DNA of 9,832 bases, taken from contig JAHEBY010000066.1 in assembly GCA_024642025.1 (NCBI GenBank), positions 1 through 9,832 of the forward strand. Reading direction: 5' to 3'. The notes below the pieces were generated by a model. It saw only the letters and a list, made by a program, of their open reading frames with translations, ran no database searches and was not told the DNA's origin. Made by a program: the position numbers and the translations under genes. Shown piece by piece: positions 1 through 6,007 of this stretch; positions within the stretch are counted from its first letter, which is position 1; the number at the start of each line of letters is the position of its first letter. The DNA is from Comamonadaceae bacterium. GTDB taxonomy: Bacteria; Pseudomonadota; Gammaproteobacteria; Burkholderiales; Burkholderiaceae_C.

Positions 1-48
1 AAGGCTCAGTGTAACGGCGGACCGTGAGGTGTCAACATTCGTACCGCT

Positions 49-900
49 TCAGTTCCGGGCGCGACGCAATTCAGCCACGCGGTCCGCAATGGCGTCAATG
101 TCCAGGCCCTCTTCGGCCTGACTGAGATACATCTCCAGATCGTCCACCGCGCGGGCCGTGTGACCCTGTTCAGCCAGAGCAAGCCCGCGGTCGCGGAACT
201 CGCCCCAAGCTTTGGGCAGCAACGTGATCAAACGGTCCTGCACGGGAATCAGTCGCGCCCAGTCTTCCTGCGTGCGGTGTACTTCCTTGAGGTTCCTGAG
301 CATGCGGGCGATGATGTCTCGCGGGGGTGCGACCTGGAGGTAGAGTCCGATGGGCGCATCAAAATCATCGACCAGCCCGCTTCGACGCTTGTAAGGCTCC
401 AGCCGTTCAGACAGCTCTTCCCGGCTGAGCGACTGCCCGGTGAAGGGGTCAATCACCACCTGGCCGCGCGGCAAATTGACCTTGATCATGAAGTGGCCGG
501 GGAATGCCACGCCGTGCGCATTGAGCCCCATGCCCTGCGCCAGCTCCAGCCACAGCACGGCGAGCGATATGGGAATGCCGCGACGGGTGCGTAACACGGC
601 GTTCAAGTAACTGTTGTCGGGGTCGTAATAGTCGTTGACGTTGCCACCAAAGTTGAGGTCCCGGTAGAAAAACTGGTTCAGCGCGCGAAGCCGCTGCAAT
701 GGCGGTGCATCGAGTGGCATGCGACGTTTCAGGCGCGCGAGCAGTTGATCAACGTCCCCCAGAATCTGTTGCACATCAAGATCGACGTATTCATCTTGCG
801 CGAGCGAAGCTGCGGTTTCGAGCAAAGGAAACTGCTCGTCGCTTTGAACCAGCGACGCAAAATACTCAAGCGGAGTGGGCGCGTCAAGCTTTAGCAGCAT
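49..900 (-). CDS. SirB1-family transglutaminase-like protein with C-terminal TPR region
   Basis: A 283-residue soluble protein with no signal peptide or membrane segment. Residues about 45-195 match the transglutaminase-like core of the SirB1 family: an R-R-G-I-P-I-S-L segment (107-113), P-G-H-F (134-137) and V-I-D-P-F (149-153). By analogy with transglutaminases, His136 and Asp151 sit at the triad positions, while the nucleophile position in P-I-S-L is Ser112 and not Cys. This suggests a non-catalytic or altered core, as I recall for this family. Residues about 205-275 are helical and resemble a TPR pair. The ATG at 900 has an AAAGG just upstream (3-base spacing, rather short). It follows murJ on the same strand with a 57-base gap, so co-transcription is likely. 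The biochemical role of the family is not established; SirB1 is a historical name from Salmonella. Family call fairly sure, function unknown. Confidence 0.88.
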   Translation of the reverse strand: MLLKLDAPTPLEYFASLVQSDEQFPLLETAASLAQDEYVDLDVQQILGDVDQLLARLKRRMPLDAPPLQRLRALNQFFYRDLNFGGNVNDYYDPDNSYLNAVLRTRRGIPISLAVLWLELAQGMGLNAHGVAFPGHFMIKVNLPRGQVVIDPFTGQSLSREELSERLEPYKRRSGLVDDFDAPIGLYLQVAPPRDIIARMLRNLKEVHRTQEDWARLIPVQDRLITLLPKAWGEFRDRGLALAEQGHTARAVDDLEMYLSQAEEGLDIDAIADRVAELRRARN

Positions 901-957
901 GGGCCTTTGTAATGTTCTGACGCGGCGCCGTCAAGCTGTTTTACAGATGGCGGTGTG

Positions 958-2523
958 TCAACGCTGCAACAACTTCCGGACCTTGAGGCCAGCTCCCCAA
1001 ATAGCTATAAAATATATAGCTGCTGACGAAATAACCACAAGGGCAAGAAGCCAAATTCGCTTAAAGCTTTGGTCGCGAAGGCCAATCCAGTCATTGCTAC
1101 CTGCGCACCACATCAAAAATACGGCCATCAAGGCGCTGGCGGCCATCACCTGCATGAGGAAAGTCCACCAGCCTTCCGCCGGTTTGTAACTGCCGCGCCG
1201 AACCAGCCCGATCAACAACATCAACGCATTGATGACAGCGCCGATGCCAATTGCCAGCGCCAAGCCGGCGTGCTGCAGCAGTGGAACCAGCAGCAAGTTG
1301 AGCAACTGGGTGATGACCAGCACCACTACGGCAATCTTCACTGGTGTCCGGATGTCCTGACTGGCATAAAAACCCGGGGCCAGCACCTTGATGGCCACCA
1401 AACCGACCAGCCCGGCACCGTAGCCCATCAGTGCCGTCGTGGTCTGCTGCACGTCGCGGTCTGTAAAGGCGCCATAGTGATACAGCGCCGCCACCAAAGG
1501 CCTTGAAAATGTCAGCAACGCCACGGCACAAGGCACTGCCAGAAGCACCACCAGCCGCAGACCCCAATCGAGCATGGCCGAATATTGGGCAGGATCGTTT
1601 GCAGCCTTGGCCAACGCCAGTTGAGGCATCAGCACCACGCCCAAGGCCACGCCCAGCAAGGCCGTCGGGAATTCCATCAAACGATCGGCGTACGTGAGCC
1701 AGCTCACGCTGCCACTGGCCAGGTGCGATGCTATTTGCGTATTGATGATGAGCGAGATTTGCGCCACGCTCACGCCCAGCAACGCGGGAATCATTAGCGT
1801 GGCAATGCGCCGTGTTGCAGGGTCTGCCCAGGCGCTTCGAATGCCCGCCAGGCTCAGACCAATACGAGGCAGCATCCCCAGCCGTTTGAGCCCGTATGCT
1901 TGAACGCCAAGCTGCAACATGCCACCCAACATGACGCCAGCGGCCAACGCATAGATGGGCTGCACGCCCATGCTGGAAAACCACGGCGCTCCCAGCCACA
2001 TGGCACCAATCATCGAAATATTCAGCAACACCGGCGTGGCCGCCGGCAGGGCAAACCGCTTCCAGGTGTTCAAAACCCCCGCTGCCAAAGCCACCAGCGA
2101 CATGAAGCCGATGTAGGGGAACATCCAGCGGGTCATGAAAACGGCCATCTCAAAGCTGTTGGGCGCCTGCTTTAGTCCGCTGGCCATGATCCAGACCAGA
2201 ATCGGAGCGCCCGCCACACCCAGCACACAAGTCAAAATGAGCACCACCAGCAGCAGGGTTGCGACGCGATCAATCAGCAAATGGGTGGCTTCTTCGCCCT
2301 GCTGCTGTTTGCTGGCGGCCAAAACCGGCACGAATGCCTGACTGAAAGCGCCCTCAGCGAACAGGCGCCGAAACAGGTTGGGAATACGAAACGCCACGTT
2401 GAACGCGTCCGTCATGGCGCTGGCACCAAAAAGGGACGCTACGAGCAGCTCCCGCATCAAGCCAGTCACCCGCGAGGCAAGGGTCAGCAAGGAAACGACA
2501 GATGCGGATTTGAAAAGGCTCAC
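958..2523 (-). CDS. murJ: MurJ lipid II flippase (MviN)
   Basis: A 521-residue polytopic inner-membrane protein of the MOP exporter superfamily, which flips lipid II to the periplasmic face for peptidoglycan synthesis. The length and the run of about 14 hydrophobic segments fit the family. The N-terminus carries the conserved S-R-V-T-G-L-M-R-E block with Arg18 and Arg24, then Asp39 and Arg52 in T-D-A-F-N-V-A-F-R-I-P-N-L-F-R-R; these are the charged cavity residues known to be important in E. coli MurJ. The start is GTG (minus strand at 2523), chosen because M-S-L-F-K-S-A-S is the usual family start; no clear Shine-Dalgarno precedes it. The 3' end contains a short repeat-like sequence (1001-1057) that encodes part of the last helix. 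It is probably transcribed with the downstream SirB1 gene and divergently from rpsT. Identification is firm. Confidence 0.97.
   Translation of the reverse strand: MSLFKSASVVSLLTLASRVTGLMRELLVASLFGASAMTDAFNVAFRIPNLFRRLFAEGAFSQAFVPVLAASKQQQGEEATHLLIDRVATLLLVVLILTCVLGVAGAPILVWIMASGLKQAPNSFEMAVFMTRWMFPYIGFMSLVALAAGVLNTWKRFALPAATPVLLNISMIGAMWLGAPWFSSMGVQPIYALAAGVMLGGMLQLGVQAYGLKRLGMLPRIGLSLAGIRSAWADPATRRIATLMIPALLGVSVAQISLIINTQIASHLASGSVSWLTYADRLMEFPTALLGVALGVVLMPQLALAKAANDPAQYSAMLDWGLRLVVLLAVPCAVALLTFSRPLVAALYHYGAFTDRDVQQTTTALMGYGAGLVGLVAIKVLAPGFYASQDIRTPVKIAVVVLVITQLLNLLLVPLLQHAGLALAIGIGAVINALMLLIGLVRRGSYKPAEGWWTFLMQVMAASALMAVFLMWCAGSNDWIGLRDQSFKRIWLLALVVISSAAIYFIAIWGAGLKVRKLLQR
1001..1057 (+). 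repeat. Short dispersed-repeat-like element, copy A, inside murJ
   Basis: AT-rich block with an inverted repeat AGCTATA (1003-1009) / TATAGCT (1015-1021) around 5 bases, followed by CCACAAGGGCAAGAAGCC (1035-1052). ATAGCT at 1016 lies exactly 19 bases before CCAC at 1035. The same two blocks with the same 19-base spacing occur in kynU at 9347 and 9366. The element lies within the murJ reading frame and encodes about residues 490-508 of the last membrane helix without breaking it. From memory, similar ATAGCTGCT...AAGGGCTAGAG sequences are scattered through Comamonadaceae genomes; this was not checked here. Confidence 0.5.
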
Positions 2524-2577
2524 GCCGGGAGTGTAGCCCGCGGCTGGAGCCCTTCAGGCCTGAGCCAAAACAGGGTC

Positions 2578-2605
2578 AGCAGGGTGAGGATTACCCTGCT
2601 ACAAT
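2578..2605 (+). promoter_or_regulatory. rpsT extended -10 promoter overlapped by a perfect inverted repeat
   Basis: TGCTACAAT at 2597-2605 is an extended -10 element (TGn plus TACAAT, 5 of 6 to TATAAT), placed about 45 bases before the rpsT start. There is only a weak -35 candidate (TCAGCA, 2576-2581), as is usual for extended -10 promoters. AGCAGGGT (2578-2585) and ACCCTGCT (2593-2600) form a perfect 8-bp inverted repeat with a 7-base spacer, whose right arm runs into the -10. The repeat could be an operator or chance; the promoter call is moderately sure. Confidence 0.55.
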
Positions 2606-2650
2606 GGAGGGCTTTGCTGACATCATCCTTCAACACAAGGAACACTTTAT

Positions 2651-2959
2651 ATGGCCTCTGCCAAACCCAAGAAAAAGAACCCGCGCCTTGCGTCGGGCCG
2701 TAAACGCGTCCGTCAGGACGTCAAAATCAATGCCGCCAACAGCTCGCTGCGCTCGCAATACCGCACCGCTGTGAAAAACGTGGAAAAGGCCGTTGCCTCT
2801 GGCGACAAAGCCAAGGCCACGGAAGCGTTTGGCAAGATGCAGTCGGTGGTGGACACCGTTGCCGACAAAGGCATCTTCCACAAAAACAAGGCAGCTCGCG
2901 ACAAGAGCCGCCTGAGCGTCCGGGTCAAAGCCCTGGCACTCGCCGCCCCCGCCGCCTGA
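2651..2959 (+). CDS. rpsT: 30S ribosomal protein S20
   Basis: S20 binds 16S rRNA early in assembly of the small subunit. The 102-residue product is very basic and helical, with the S20 core [19 protein letters not shown] near residues 17-35 and the C-terminal [19 protein letters not shown] block near 70-88. It is longer than the roughly 87 residues of E. coli S20 because of an N-terminal Lys/Pro-rich stretch and an Ala-rich tail, which I associate with Comamonadaceae. The ATG is preceded by AAGGAA at 2637-2642, an 8-base spacing and the best ribosome site in the window. The gene stands alone between an extended -10 promoter and a strong terminator, so it is a one-gene unit, divergent from murJ. 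Firm call. Confidence 0.98.
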   Translation: MASAKPKKKNPRLASGRKRVRQDVKINAANSSLRSQYRTAVKNVEKAVASGDKAKATEAFGKMQSVVDTVADKGIFHKNKAARDKSRLSVRVKALALAAPAA

Positions 2960-2996
2960 GAAGGCGGCCTGAGGCAACGGCCTGACCAATCAGGCC
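2951..2996 (+). other. Two hairpins at the 3' end of rpsT
   Basis: GCCGCC (2951-2956) pairs with GGCGGC (2963-2968) across the TGA stop codon (2957-2959). Then GGCCTGA (2979-2985) pairs with TCAGGCC (2990-2996) around a CCAA loop. Neither is followed by a T tract, so these are not classical terminators; the true terminator lies some 80 bases further on. They may protect the mRNA 3' end. The remaining sequence to 3078 shows nothing recognisable. Confidence 0.4.
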
Positions 2997-3078
2997 AACA
3001 ACCTCAACCAGCCCGCGCTTTTGGGTGCCAAAGCACTTGAAAGCACGCCGTTTGTAACGGGTGCGCTGTCAGCAAAGC

Positions 3079-3108
3079 AAAAAAGCCGCTCTCCCGAGCG
3101 GCTTTTTT
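3079..3108 (+). terminator. Bidirectional Rho-independent terminator between rpsT and the DUF3579 gene
   Basis: A6, then GCCGCTC (3085-3091), loop TCCC, GAGCGGC (3096-3102), then T6. The perfect 7-bp GC-rich stem flanked by A6 and T6 can terminate in both directions: rpsT on the plus strand and the DUF3579 gene, which ends at 3147, on the minus strand. Confidence 0.93.
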
Positions 3109-3146
3109 GTTGGCCTGCCATTTTGACCTCTCGATGCTTCCAGTCT

Positions 3147-3491
3147 TCAGGATTTCAACGGGGTAAGGCCATCCTGCGTAGTCGAGACCTGAAGGTCATT
3201 GTCTTTGGCGAAGTTCATGCAGAAATCCCAGGCCATCACGTCGTGATCACGCAGGTCGACGTGCACGATGACGCACTTCACGCCGCTAACGGTCGTAGTC
3301 GGAACACACCAGGGCGAGTAACCCAGATGGCTGCCGGGCTGCGGCCCACCGGGGCGAAAGGAGCTCATGACACCCGCCAGCCGCTCAGCCCAGTCGCTCG
3401 GGCGAAAAGCCTTGCCTCCGCGCGTGAGCCCGAGGATGAATGTTTCTTTTTCAGATATCGAAGCCATTGCTTGAATGTTAGTCGTTGCCAT
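3147..3491 (-). CDS. DUF3579 domain-containing protein
   Basis: A 114-residue soluble protein with no signal peptide. I recognise it as DUF3579, a small betaproteobacterial family that commonly sits beside argD/argF. Visible features are the block K-A-F-R-P-S-D-W-A-E-R-L near residues 27-38, a Gly/Pro-rich turn with Y-S-P-W-C-V-P, and the C-terminal C-V-I-V-H-V-D-L-R-D-H-D-V-M-A-W-D-F-C-M-N-F-A block, suggesting a compact alpha/beta fold. No catalytic motif can be named. The start at 3491 is the longest; an ATG at residue 9 (3467) is possible, and neither has a clear ribosome site. It is transcribed away from argD, with 149 bases between the two starts, and ends at the terminator shared with rpsT. 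The pairing with arginine genes suggests a link to that pathway, but function is unknown. Confidence 0.85.
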   Translation of the reverse strand: MATTNIQAMASISEKETFILGLTRGGKAFRPSDWAERLAGVMSSFRPGGPQPGSHLGYSPWCVPTTTVSGVKCVIVHVDLRDHDVMAWDFCMNFAKDNDLQVSTTQDGLTPLKS

Positions 3492-3569
3492 GACTCAAAA
3501 ATCGTGCCTGCATCGCAGTGATGCGCAATTGTCAACAGTTATATCAATAGGGAATCGGCACGAACGGAA

Positions 3570-3616
3570 TAAAATGAAGGGTCAACGGCCCAACCTGCTT
3601 TGGGCCGCATTGTTTT
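3570..3616 (+). promoter_or_regulatory. Possible -10 element and attenuator-like hairpin in the argD leader
   Basis: CGGCCCAA (3586-3593) and TTGGGCCG (3600-3607) form a perfect 8-bp GC-rich stem with a CCTGCT loop, followed by a T-rich run (3610-3616), in the 149-base region before argD. A TAAAAT (3570-3575) could be a -10 element but has no good -35. A 20-codon open frame (3574-3636) starts inside the TAAAAT, runs through the hairpin and stops 4 bases before the argD ATG. The promoter reading and the leader-peptide reading exclude each other. On the minus strand a perfect TTGACA (3530-3535) faces the DUF3579 gene but lacks a convincing -10. Confidence 0.4.
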
Positions 3617-3640
3617 ATGCCAACCCTGGAGTGTGAAAAC

Positions 3641-4843
3641 ATGAGTAACGCCACCCAAGTTGCCTCGCCGCACGTGATGAACACGTATGGACGCCTGCCC
3701 ATAGCGGTGTCTCACGGGCAAGGCTGCCGCGTGTGGGATGTCAACGGCAAGGTCTATCTGGACGCTCTGGGCGGTATCGCGGTGAACACGTTGGGGCATA
3801 ACCACCCCAAATTGGTGCCTGCCTTGCAGGACCAGATAGCCAAAATCATCCATTCGTCCAACTACTACCACATACCCAACCAGGAAAAGCTGGCTGCCAA
3901 ACTGGTTTCGTTGTCCGGCCTGACCAATGTGTTCTTCTGCTCAACAGGCCTTGAGGCCAATGAGGCCGCTCTGAAGTTGGCGCGCAAGTTTGGCCATGAC
4001 AAAGGCATAGAAAAGCCCGAAATCGTGGTTTACGAAAAGGCTTTTCATGGCCGCAGCATTGCCACCTTGAGCGCCACCGGCAACCCCAAGGTTCAAGCGG
4101 GTTTTGGGCCGTTGGTGGAGGGGTTCATTCGTGTACCGCTAAACGACATGGCGGCACTCAAAAAAGCCACTGACGGCAATTCCAACGTCGTGGCGGTGTT
4201 CTTTGAAGCCATTCAGGGCGAAGGCGGCGTGAACCCGATGCACATGGACTACCTCAAAGCCGCGCGCGCCCTGTGTGATGAGCGCGACTGGCTTCTGATG
4301 ATCGATGAGGTTCAATGCGGCATGGGGCGTACCGGCAAATGGTTTGCCCACCAGTGGGCAGGCATCAAACCCGACGTCATGCCGCTGGCAAAAGGTCTCG
4401 GCTCCGGGGTGCCGGTTGGCGCTGTTGTCGCGGGCCCCAAAGCAGCGAATATTTTTGCACCGGGAAACCATGGAACCACCTTTGGCGGCAATCCGCTGGC
4501 CATGCGCGCCGGTGTAGAAACCATCCGCATCATGGAAGAAGACGGCTTGCTGGCCAATGCCGCAAAAGTGGGCCAGCACCTGACCGACGCTTTGGCGCGC
4601 GAAATGAAAGGTGTGCAGGGATTCAAGGAGATTCGCGGCCAAGGCTTGATGATCGGCCTTGAGCTGACCAAGCCCTGTGGGGAGCTCGTCAAACAATGTG
4701 CCGATAGCGGCCTGCTGATCAGCGTGACGGCGGATTCCGTAATTCGCATGGTGCCACCCTTGATTCTGACCACGGACGAAGCAGACGAAATCGTCGCCAT
4801 TCTGTGCCCTCTGATCAAGGCATTTCTGGCCAAATCGCCGTAA
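3641..4843 (+). CDS. argD: Acetylornithine aminotransferase (class III PLP aminotransferase)
   Basis: Converts N-acetylglutamate semialdehyde to N-acetylornithine with glutamate as amino donor, in cytosolic arginine biosynthesis; family members often also act on succinyl-diaminopimelate in lysine synthesis. The 400-residue protein has the class III landmarks in order: S-T-G-L-E-A-N-E-A-A (phosphate and cofactor region), A-F-H-G-R-S, M-I-D-E-V-Q-C-G-M-G-R-T-G with the pyridine-binding Asp222, and P-L-A-K-G-L-G-S-G with the Schiff-base Lys251, then H-G-T-T-F-G-G-N-P-L-A. The start at 3641 was chosen over an in-frame ATG at 3617 because GGAG (3628-3631) lies 9 bases upstream. argF follows after 7 bases, so the two form an operon. 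Family certain; ArgD over a related omega-aminotransferase is supported by length and argF linkage. Confidence 0.94.
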   Translation: MSNATQVASPHVMNTYGRLPIAVSHGQGCRVWDVNGKVYLDALGGIAVNTLGHNHPKLVPALQDQIAKIIHSSNYYHIPNQEKLAAKLVSLSGLTNVFFCSTGLEANEAALKLARKFGHDKGIEKPEIVVYEKAFHGRSIATLSATGNPKVQAGFGPLVEGFIRVPLNDMAALKKATDGNSNVVAVFFEAIQGEGGVNPMHMDYLKAARALCDERDWLLMIDEVQCGMGRTGKWFAHQWAGIKPDVMPLAKGLGSGVPVGAVVAGPKAANIFAPGNHGTTFGGNPLAMRAGVETIRIMEEDGLLANAAKVGQHLTDALAREMKGVQGFKEIRGQGLMIGLELTKPCGELVKQCADSGLLISVTADSVIRMVPPLILTTDEADEIVAILCPLIKAFLAKSP

Positions 4844-4850
4844 GACTGAC

Positions 4851-5783
4851 ATGAACCAGGCAGCCAAGCCCAAACTGCAGCACTACCTGCAATTCTCCGA
4901 CCTGAGTGCGGACGATTACGCATACCTCTTCATGCGTGCCGCCCTGATCAAGAAGAAATTCAAGACCTACGAAAAGCACCACAGCCTCGCAGACCGGACA
5001 TTGGCGCTGATATTTGAAAAAGCCTCAACCCGTACCCGGGTCAGTTTTGAGGCAGGTATGTATCAGATGGGTGGCTCGGTCGTGCACCTCACCACGGGTG
5101 ATAGTCAGCTTGGGCGTGCCGAGCCAATTGAAGACAGCGCCAAGGTGATCAGCCGCATGGTGGATCTGGTGATGATCCGCACCTTCGGGCAGGACAAAAT
5201 TGAAAGCTTCGCCGAGCACTCCCGCGTGCCAGTCATCAACGGGCTGACCAATGAGTTTCACCCGTGCCAGATCCTGGCAGACATCTTTACCTACATCGAG
5301 CATCGCGGTTCCATTCAGGGTAAAACTGTGGCTTGGGTGGGCGATGGCAACAACATGGCCAACACCTGGTTGCAAGCCAGCGAGCTTCTGGGGTTCAAGG
5401 TCAATGTGAGCACACCAACCGGCTACGGCGTCGATCAGTCCATAGCCGGTATTCGCTCAAGTGACAGCTACCAGGTCTTCAAAGATCCGATGCAAGCCTG
5501 CAGGGGTGCCGATCTGGTCACCACCGATGTATGGACCAGTATGGGCTATGAGGCCGAGAACGAAGCCCGCAGAAAGGCTTTTGCTGAATGGCGTGTTGAT
5601 GCCGACATGATGCGCGCGGCCAAGCCCGACGCCCTCTTCATGCACTGCCTGCCCGCGCACCGGGGCGAAGAAGTGGATGCCGACGTGATCGACGGCCCGC
5701 AATCCGTGGTGTGGGATGAGGCAGAGAACCGCATGCACGCGCAAAAGGCGCTGATGGAGTTTTTGCTACTCGGAAGGCTTTAG
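4851..5783 (+). CDS. argF: Ornithine carbamoyltransferase
   Basis: Makes citrulline from ornithine and carbamoyl phosphate, the sixth step of arginine biosynthesis, in the cytosol; the family is usually a trimer. The 310 residues carry the diagnostic sites: S-T-R-T-R (59-63, carbamoyl phosphate binding), H-P-C-Q (137-140), D-G-N-N-M-A-N-T-W (165-173), the ornithine loop D-V-W-T-S-M-G (226-232) and H-C-L-P (265-268) with the catalytic Cys266. The S-M-G and H-C-L-P motifs distinguish it from aspartate carbamoyltransferase. The ATG at 4851 lies 7 bases after the argD stop without a strong ribosome site, consistent with translational coupling. Its last 18 bases overlap the end of the convergent Cys-cluster gene, and no terminator is visible there. 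It is anabolic rather than catabolic by its operon with argD and the absence of arcA or arcC nearby. Confidence 0.97.
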   Translation: MNQAAKPKLQHYLQFSDLSADDYAYLFMRAALIKKKFKTYEKHHSLADRTLALIFEKASTRTRVSFEAGMYQMGGSVVHLTTGDSQLGRAEPIEDSAKVISRMVDLVMIRTFGQDKIESFAEHSRVPVINGLTNEFHPCQILADIFTYIEHRGSIQGKTVAWVGDGNNMANTWLQASELLGFKVNVSTPTGYGVDQSIAGIRSSDSYQVFKDPMQACRGADLVTTDVWTSMGYEAENEARRKAFAEWRVDADMMRAAKPDALFMHCLPAHRGEEVDADVIDGPQSVVWDEAENRMHAQKALMEFLLLGRL

Positions 5784-6005
5784 CCAGATCGCCTGCCGGG
5801 CGTCACTGCTTGCCGTGTCCTTCGCGCTACCTTGCCCGGGAGTAGAGCAACTTCCGCAACTGCTACAGGCACTGCAGCCGGGTGATTCGCCTAGAGCAGG
5901 TTGCACCCGAGCCAGCTTCTTGCGCCAGCTTGCGGGCATCAAATACCAGATCGCGTAGGCGCTGGCAAAAGCGACCACCGCAGCCACGATCCATTGTTGC
6001 CACAT
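5766..6005 (-). CDS. Small FeoB-associated Cys-rich membrane protein (DUF6587-like)
   Basis: A 79-residue protein and the third gene of the feo operon, starting 2 bases after the feoB stop. Residues about 5-24 form one hydrophobic helix (W-I-V-A-A-V-V-A-F onward), followed by a basic patch (R28, K29, K30, R33) that should keep the C-terminal part in the cytoplasm. The tail carries Cys44, 47, 50 and 53, a regular CX2CX2CX2C cluster spaced with Ser/Ala/Gly. The layout of a single helix, basic stretch and Cys cluster matches the FeoB-associated Cys-rich family of Firmicutes and Bacteroidetes, and I believe the betaproteobacterial version is DUF6587. It takes the place of feoC and lacks FeoC's winged-helix look. 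Binding of Fe(II) or an Fe-S cluster is plausible from the cysteines but is inference. The gene end overlaps argF by 18 bases. It is real by operon fit and composition. Confidence 0.8.
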   Translation of the reverse strand: MWQQWIVAAVVAFASAYAIWYLMPASWRKKLARVQPALGESPGCSACSSCGSCSTPGQGSAKDTASSDARQAIWLKPSE

Positions 6006-6007
6006 GG

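Noticed and set aside
1097..1999. A 300-codon open frame on the minus strand inside murJ
   Set aside because: It is a second frame of the murJ strand; its product is rich in Arg, Gly, His and Ala with no family resemblance, typical of a GC-rich shadow.
2554..2563. Perfect 10-bp palindrome TCAGGCCTGA between murJ and rpsT
   Set aside because: It is short, built of common GC-rich words and has no clear relation to either promoter; likely chance.
3021..3521. A 166-codon plus-strand frame downstream of rpsT
   Set aside because: It runs through the terminator at 3079-3108 and antisense to the DUF3579 gene; no resemblance to a known family.
3510..3524. GCATC-N5-GATGC inverted repeat as a possible operator between the DUF3579 gene and argD
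   Set aside because: Five-base arms are expected by chance, and it does not resemble an ArgR box.
3617..3640. Earlier argD start, 8 codons upstream
   Set aside because: The ATG at 3641 has GGAG at 9 bases, while the earlier ATG lies right after the hairpin's T-rich run and has no ribosome site.
4139..4873. A 244-codon antisense frame across argD
   Set aside because: argD is intact with all class III aminotransferase motifs here; the antisense product shows no recognisable domain and arises from codon bias.
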